A stretch of DNA of 64,000 bases, from contig NZ_CP054863.1 in NCBI RefSeq assembly GCF_013459645.1, positions 186,001-250,000 of the forward strand. Reading direction: 5' to 3'. Of the stretch, positions 61,030-64,000 are shown piece after piece; the first letter of the stretch is position 1; each line of letters begins with the position of its first letter. The notes below the pieces were generated by a model. It made no database searches. It was not told the origin of the DNA and saw only the letters and a list, made by a program, of their open reading frames with translations. The DNA is from Martelella sp. NC20. Lineage in GTDB: Bacteria; Pseudomonadota; Alphaproteobacteria; Rhizobiales; Rhizobiaceae. The position numbers and the translations under genes were made by a program.

Positions 61030-61413
61030 GCGCAACTTGTTACGACCGAAGGGAGGAGCACGCGGTTGATAGGCGGCGCCATTCTGCACGAACCAAAGCC
61101 CCGTCAGCGTAACGGGGCAGAACAGCAGAAACAACAAATGAAGAAGAGGCGGTCGAATATGGGCGGTCCGTCCGCCGGGCCACTTTCCAGGGTCATCAAC
61201 TCTGTTGAACCTAGGACTATCCTGCGGGCGCAGAACTATCTCGGACAGGAGACTTGCTTCGACAATGGCTGCCCGGTCCGGAGAGATAGAATTGACTCCG
61301 GCAACGCCCCACTGATGGCTCATCTGCCCCAGGCTCAACTCACATGACAGGAGCGCTGTCAGAAACGCAAGAAGCAGAGCAATTGCTTTTCCTGTGACGT
61401 ACAACTTAGTCAT
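61027..61413 (-). CDS. Hypothetical membrane-associated protein
   Basis: A 128-residue protein with a signal-like N-terminus (AIALLLAFLTALLSCELSLG) and a C-terminal hydrophobic helix (LLHLLFLLFCPVTLTGLWFV, about residues 87-106). No family recognised. The stop TAG overlaps the IS630 target site, and rebuilding the sequence without the element gives the same stop, so the gene was not truncated. The ribosome-binding site is weak. Coding is moderately likely. Confidence 0.45.
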   Translation of the reverse strand: MTKLYVTGKAIALLLAFLTALLSCELSLGQMSHQWGVAGVNSISPDRAAIVEASLLSEIVLRPQDSPRFNRVDDPGKWPGGRTAHIRPPLLHLLFLLFCPVTLTGLWFVQNGAAYQPRAPPFGRNKLR

Positions 61414-61955
61414 GTTTGACCATCAATCGGAGCAAATGTACCCTTCCAAAAAAATCCGAAAATGACAGATACCCTCGCTCAAAGAGCCTGGCAATGGCAT
61501 CTGGTCGTTGCAGCGCTTTTCAATTGGTAGCCGCAATTTCGAAAGCCTATGCAGCAGGTAACGTCCTGGGACGTACTCTGATCGCGGTTGTCACATTGCT
61601 CGCGTAAGGCGTCACAAACCAGCGTCACGGTTCTCTCTTCGAGGTAGGCATCCGGTACACCTTGTCATAGCGTTGGATAGGTTCAGTCGACCAATGCGGT
61701 GTTCGCGGATACTTGCATGAGCCGGCATTTGTATCCACCGAGAGTAGCAAGGCGGCCGGCGGGCCGACCAGAAAGCGGGACAATCTCATGCTTGCGCTGG
61801 CAGTGAAAATCCAGCAATAACAGAAGACGATCAATCCTGTAACCTGCAGCTTTCGGAAGTTGGCATTTCTGCCATAACCGACCAATGTTCATCCGACTTC
61901 TGAACTGCGTCTCCTGTGTGAATGAGTAGAACTGGAAGGACCTTGCTACGCCCAA
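61414..61955. other. 540-bp region upstream of the antiporter gene
   Basis: A plus-strand frame at 61416-61607 (63 codons) has no family or ribosome-binding signal and is probably not real. The promoter of the antiporter gene should lie in the last 100 bp, but no clear -35/-10 was seen. A minus-strand small frame (61625-61789) is listed separately. Confidence 0.35.
61625..61789 (-). CDS. Possible small secreted protein
   Basis: A 54-residue frame with an N-terminal signal-like segment (MRLSRFLVGPPAALLLSVDTNAG) and a polar tail (KYPRTPHWSTEPIQRYDKVY). Third codon positions are moderately GC-rich. No family or clear ribosome-binding site. It may be a real short gene or chance. Confidence 0.3.
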   Translation of the reverse strand: MRLSRFLVGPPAALLLSVDTNAGSCKYPRTPHWSTEPIQRYDKVYRMPTSKREP

Positions 61956-63776
61956 ATGCTTGATATGATCTTTCCCATTTCACTGGTGGCCGCGGCTCTT
62001 GTGCTGCTATCCGTGCTGACGAGCGTGCTGGCTTTCCGGTTTGGAGCACCCTTGCTGTTGGTTTTTCTTGGGATCGGGCTGATAGCCGGTGAAGATGGGC
62101 TGGGCATTACCTATAACGACGCCAGTTCAGCCTATTTTATCGGAAGCCTCGCGCTTGCGATTATCCTCTTCGACTCCGGTTTCGAGACGAAACTGCACTC
62201 CTTCCGGCGTGCTGCGATGCCCTCTATTTCGCTTGCCACCATAGGTGTAGCCCTGACTGCAGGGTCGATGGGACTGGTCACACATCTGATTTTTGGCTTG
62301 TCCTGGCAAGAGTCTTTGCTTCTTGGTGCGATCGTGGCCTCGACGGATGCTGCGGCTGTATTCTTTCTGCTGAGAGTGGGCCGCATAACGATTCGGGAGA
62401 ATGTCCGATCCACCCTGGAAGTTGAATCGGGCTCCAACGATCCGATGGCGATTTTCCTGACCGTGGCGTTTCTCGAGTTGGCTCTTGCCGGCACGTCTTC
62501 GCAGGCGCTTTGGTGGGATGTTCTACTGGGCTTTGCAATGCAGCTGGGCCTTGGCGCGCTGCTGGGAATGATCGGGGGGTATGTGATCGTCACCGTGGCC
62601 AACAAGGTAACGTTGGAAGGCGCGCTTTATCCCATTGCTATTCTTGCCGCCGCGATCTGCCTTTTCGGCTTTGTCGGAATGGTGGGCGGCAGTGGCTTCC
62701 TCGCCGTATACGCGGCGGGGTTGGTCGCAGGAAACAGCAAGATGCTCGGCCAGTTGGGACTGCGGCGCTTTATGGAGGGGCTAACATGGATGGCACAGAT
62801 CGCCATGTTCCTGACTCTTGGGCTTTTTGCGACGCCATCGCAGTTCCTCGACGTCGCTCTTCCGGCGATCGCGTCCGCTATGGCCCTGATTTTCGTCTGT
62901 CGGCCGTTGGCCGTCTGGATATGTCTGTTACCGTTCGGATACAAACGCAATGAAACGGCTTTCGTCTCCTGGGTGGGTTTGCGCGGCGCCGTCTCCATTC
63001 TCCTTGGTATCATACCGCTCGCCGGGGGATTGCCAGAAGGCAACCTGCTGTTCAACGTCGCCTATATCGTGGTGCTGACATCACTCCTCGTGCAGGGCTG
63101 GACGATCCGTCCCATGGCGCGTTGGCTCGGTCTGATTGTTCCCAAAAGGATCGGGCCGGTTGAACGTGTGGGGTTGGAATTGCCGGGTGGTGCTGGCCAC
63201 GAACTGATCGTCTACAGAGTCGTGAAAGACAGCCCCGTTCTGCGCGGTGAGCGTCTTCCACGGTGGGCGCGGCCCTCTCTCGTCGTTCGCAATGGACGCT
63301 CCATGCGCTTTCAGTATGCCGGCAGGCTGCAGGAGCACGATCTCGTATACATGTTCGTGCCGCCCTCTTATATTCACCTTCTCGACAAGCTGTTTGCCAG
63401 CCCGGCAGAGCTTACACAAGATGACGCCGATTTTTATGGAGGTTTCAGTCTGGAACCGTCGAAGACGATGAGCGCACTTGCACAGGCCTATGGTTTGAGG
63501 ACCATACCGGATGACCAGAAGGACGTTTCGATTGCCGACTATATGAAGCAAAAGCTCGGCGGTGGCGTCGAAGTCGGTGATCGGGTCGGATGCGGCGGCC
63601 TCGATCTTGTGGTGCGCGAGGTAAACCAGCACGGCAGCGTTTCCGAGGTTGGACTGGTCGTTGATCAACCCGATGCTCAAGCCCAGATTCCGCTGTTTCT
63701 CAGCGGCAAAGATATGTGGCTTTGGGCAAGGCAAAAGATATCCCGAAGGTCGGTTGAAGCGGAACCCGACGACTGA
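61956..63776 (+). CDS. nhaP2: Potassium/proton antiporter NhaP2 (CvrA) family
   Basis: A 606-residue inner-membrane antiporter with about 12-13 helices in the first 390 residues, including the CPA1 motifs GEDGLGITYND and ESGSNDPMAIFLT (acid residues of the transport site). A cytoplasmic C-terminal part has a TrkA_C-like regulatory segment (about residues 405-485, VGLELPGGAGHELIVYRVVK) and a CorC_HlyC-type transporter-associated domain near residues 500-590. It exchanges K+ (or Na+) for H+ and helps with pH and ion stress. ATG at 61956; an alternative ATG lies 9 bases later. Confidence 0.9.
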   Translation: MLDMIFPISLVAAALVLLSVLTSVLAFRFGAPLLLVFLGIGLIAGEDGLGITYNDASSAYFIGSLALAIILFDSGFETKLHSFRRAAMPSISLATIGVALTAGSMGLVTHLIFGLSWQESLLLGAIVASTDAAAVFFLLRVGRITIRENVRSTLEVESGSNDPMAIFLTVAFLELALAGTSSQALWWDVLLGFAMQLGLGALLGMIGGYVIVTVANKVTLEGALYPIAILAAAICLFGFVGMVGGSGFLAVYAAGLVAGNSKMLGQLGLRRFMEGLTWMAQIAMFLTLGLFATPSQFLDVALPAIASAMALIFVCRPLAVWICLLPFGYKRNETAFVSWVGLRGAVSILLGIIPLAGGLPEGNLLFNVAYIVVLTSLLVQGWTIRPMARWLGLIVPKRIGPVERVGLELPGGAGHELIVYRVVKDSPVLRGERLPRWARPSLVVRNGRSMRFQYAGRLQEHDLVYMFVPPSYIHLLDKLFASPAELTQDDADFYGGFSLEPSKTMSALAQAYGLRTIPDDQKDVSIADYMKQKLGGGVEVGDRVGCGGLDLVVREVNQHGSVSEVGLVVDQPDAQAQIPLFLSGKDMWLWARQKISRRSVEAEPDD

Positions 63777-63820
63777 GGGTGTGAGAACATCCACGTTCCA
63801 GCCCGGGCAGCCCGTGTCCC

Positions 63821-64000
63821 ATGATCCTACAAAAAAATCGACTCGGACTTTCGTTGATTCCTGAGCATCCATCTGAGACAACCCAACATCTTGGTCCACT
63901 TACGATTGTTTTGAAAACAGCCATCGTGCAAAAGCTGGTTGCACTTGCCAACCATTCCGACAGGACAGGAAAGGGGTGCCAAAGCACGCTTGACCAAGAC
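63821..64000 (+). CDS. Possible start of a gene cut by the window end
   Basis: A frame from an ATG at 63821 stays open to the end (60 codons: MILQKNRLGLSLIPEHPSET, then LTIVLKTAIVQKLVALANHS). The helical region is plausible, but there is no ribosome-binding site and no recognised family. It follows the antiporter gene by 44 bp. Confidence 0.3.
   Translation, partial: MILQKNRLGLSLIPEHPSETTQHLGPLTIVLKTAIVQKLVALANHSDRTGKGCQSTLDQD

Noticed and set aside
61416..61607. 63-codon plus-strand frame upstream of the antiporter
   Set aside because: No family, no ribosome-binding site, and low coding quality.
1..64000. CRISPR arrays and tRNA/rRNA genes
   Set aside because: No regularly spaced direct repeat series and no tRNA cloverleaf or rRNA-like sequence was noticed; a dedicated search was not possible.

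Overview
The window looks like part of a repABC replicon (large plasmid, megaplasmid or chromid) from an alphaproteobacterium of the Rhizobiales (Agrobacterium/Rhizobium type). The evidence is a complete repA-repB-repC cassette with two parS palindromes and a repB-repC antisense-RNA locus at 39.5-43.4 kb. Rhizobial accessory families (DUF1403, DUF736-like, DUF2493, RHE_PE00001-type) and a high-GC, third-position-biased codon use fit this. No rRNA or tRNA gene was recognised.

Layout. 0-2.2 kb: end of a sugar-acid catabolic locus (sugar ABC permease, mannonate dehydratase) with a divergent IclR regulator and a 14-bp palindrome between them. 2.2-8.1 kb: RbbA/YhiI/YhhJ-type ABC export operon with a divergent TetR regulator and a 25-bp operator-like palindrome. 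8.1-16.2 kb: an accessory patch with a decayed dehydrogenase, two hypothetical proteins (one frameshifted), an AbiV-like HEPN protein, a deleted RHE_PE00001-type gene, a 785-aa tyrosine recombinase and a HigBA-like toxin-antitoxin pair. 16.14-28.20 kb: a 12,058-bp Tn3-family transposon bounded by 32-bp inverted repeats (31 of 32 identical). It carries a heavy-metal and thiol-redox cargo: flavoprotein monooxygenase, LspA, CcdA, SCO, PCuAC, a CDF exporter, a P1B ATPase, DsbB, a DsbA-like protein and a CadR/PbrR-like MerR regulator, then tnpR and tnpA. Three MerR-type dyads sit at the cargo promoters.

28.4-34.9 kb: a LuxR-HTH/alpha-beta-hydrolase fusion protein faces a five-gene operon for a small lipoprotein and a MacB-like tripartite exporter. 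35.1-38.0 kb: a ScpB-DUF1403 operon divergent from a tyrosine recombinase. 38.0-39.5 kb: a second HigBA-like module and a broken resolvase. 39.5-43.4 kb: repABC. 43.8-55.1 kb: plasmid housekeeping genes (L,D-transpeptidase, two DUF736-like proteins, DUF2493 and toprim proteins, a strawberry-notch methylase/helicase with a large internal deletion, a long ParB-like protein) with a VOC-protein/TetR pair inserted. 55.3-59.7 kb: an ECF sigma/anti-sigma operon that shares an identical promoter motif with a divergent envelope-protein operon, then small lipoproteins and membrane proteins. 59.9-61.0 kb: an IS630-family insertion. 61.9-63.8 kb: an NhaP2-type potassium/proton antiporter.

Taken together this is a stress and transport rich accessory replicon with much mobile-element traffic. 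The strongest candidates for a little-described system are the metal-plus-disulfide Tn3 cargo, the ScpB-DUF1403-recombinase module, and the LuxR-hydrolase/exporter/lipoprotein locus.
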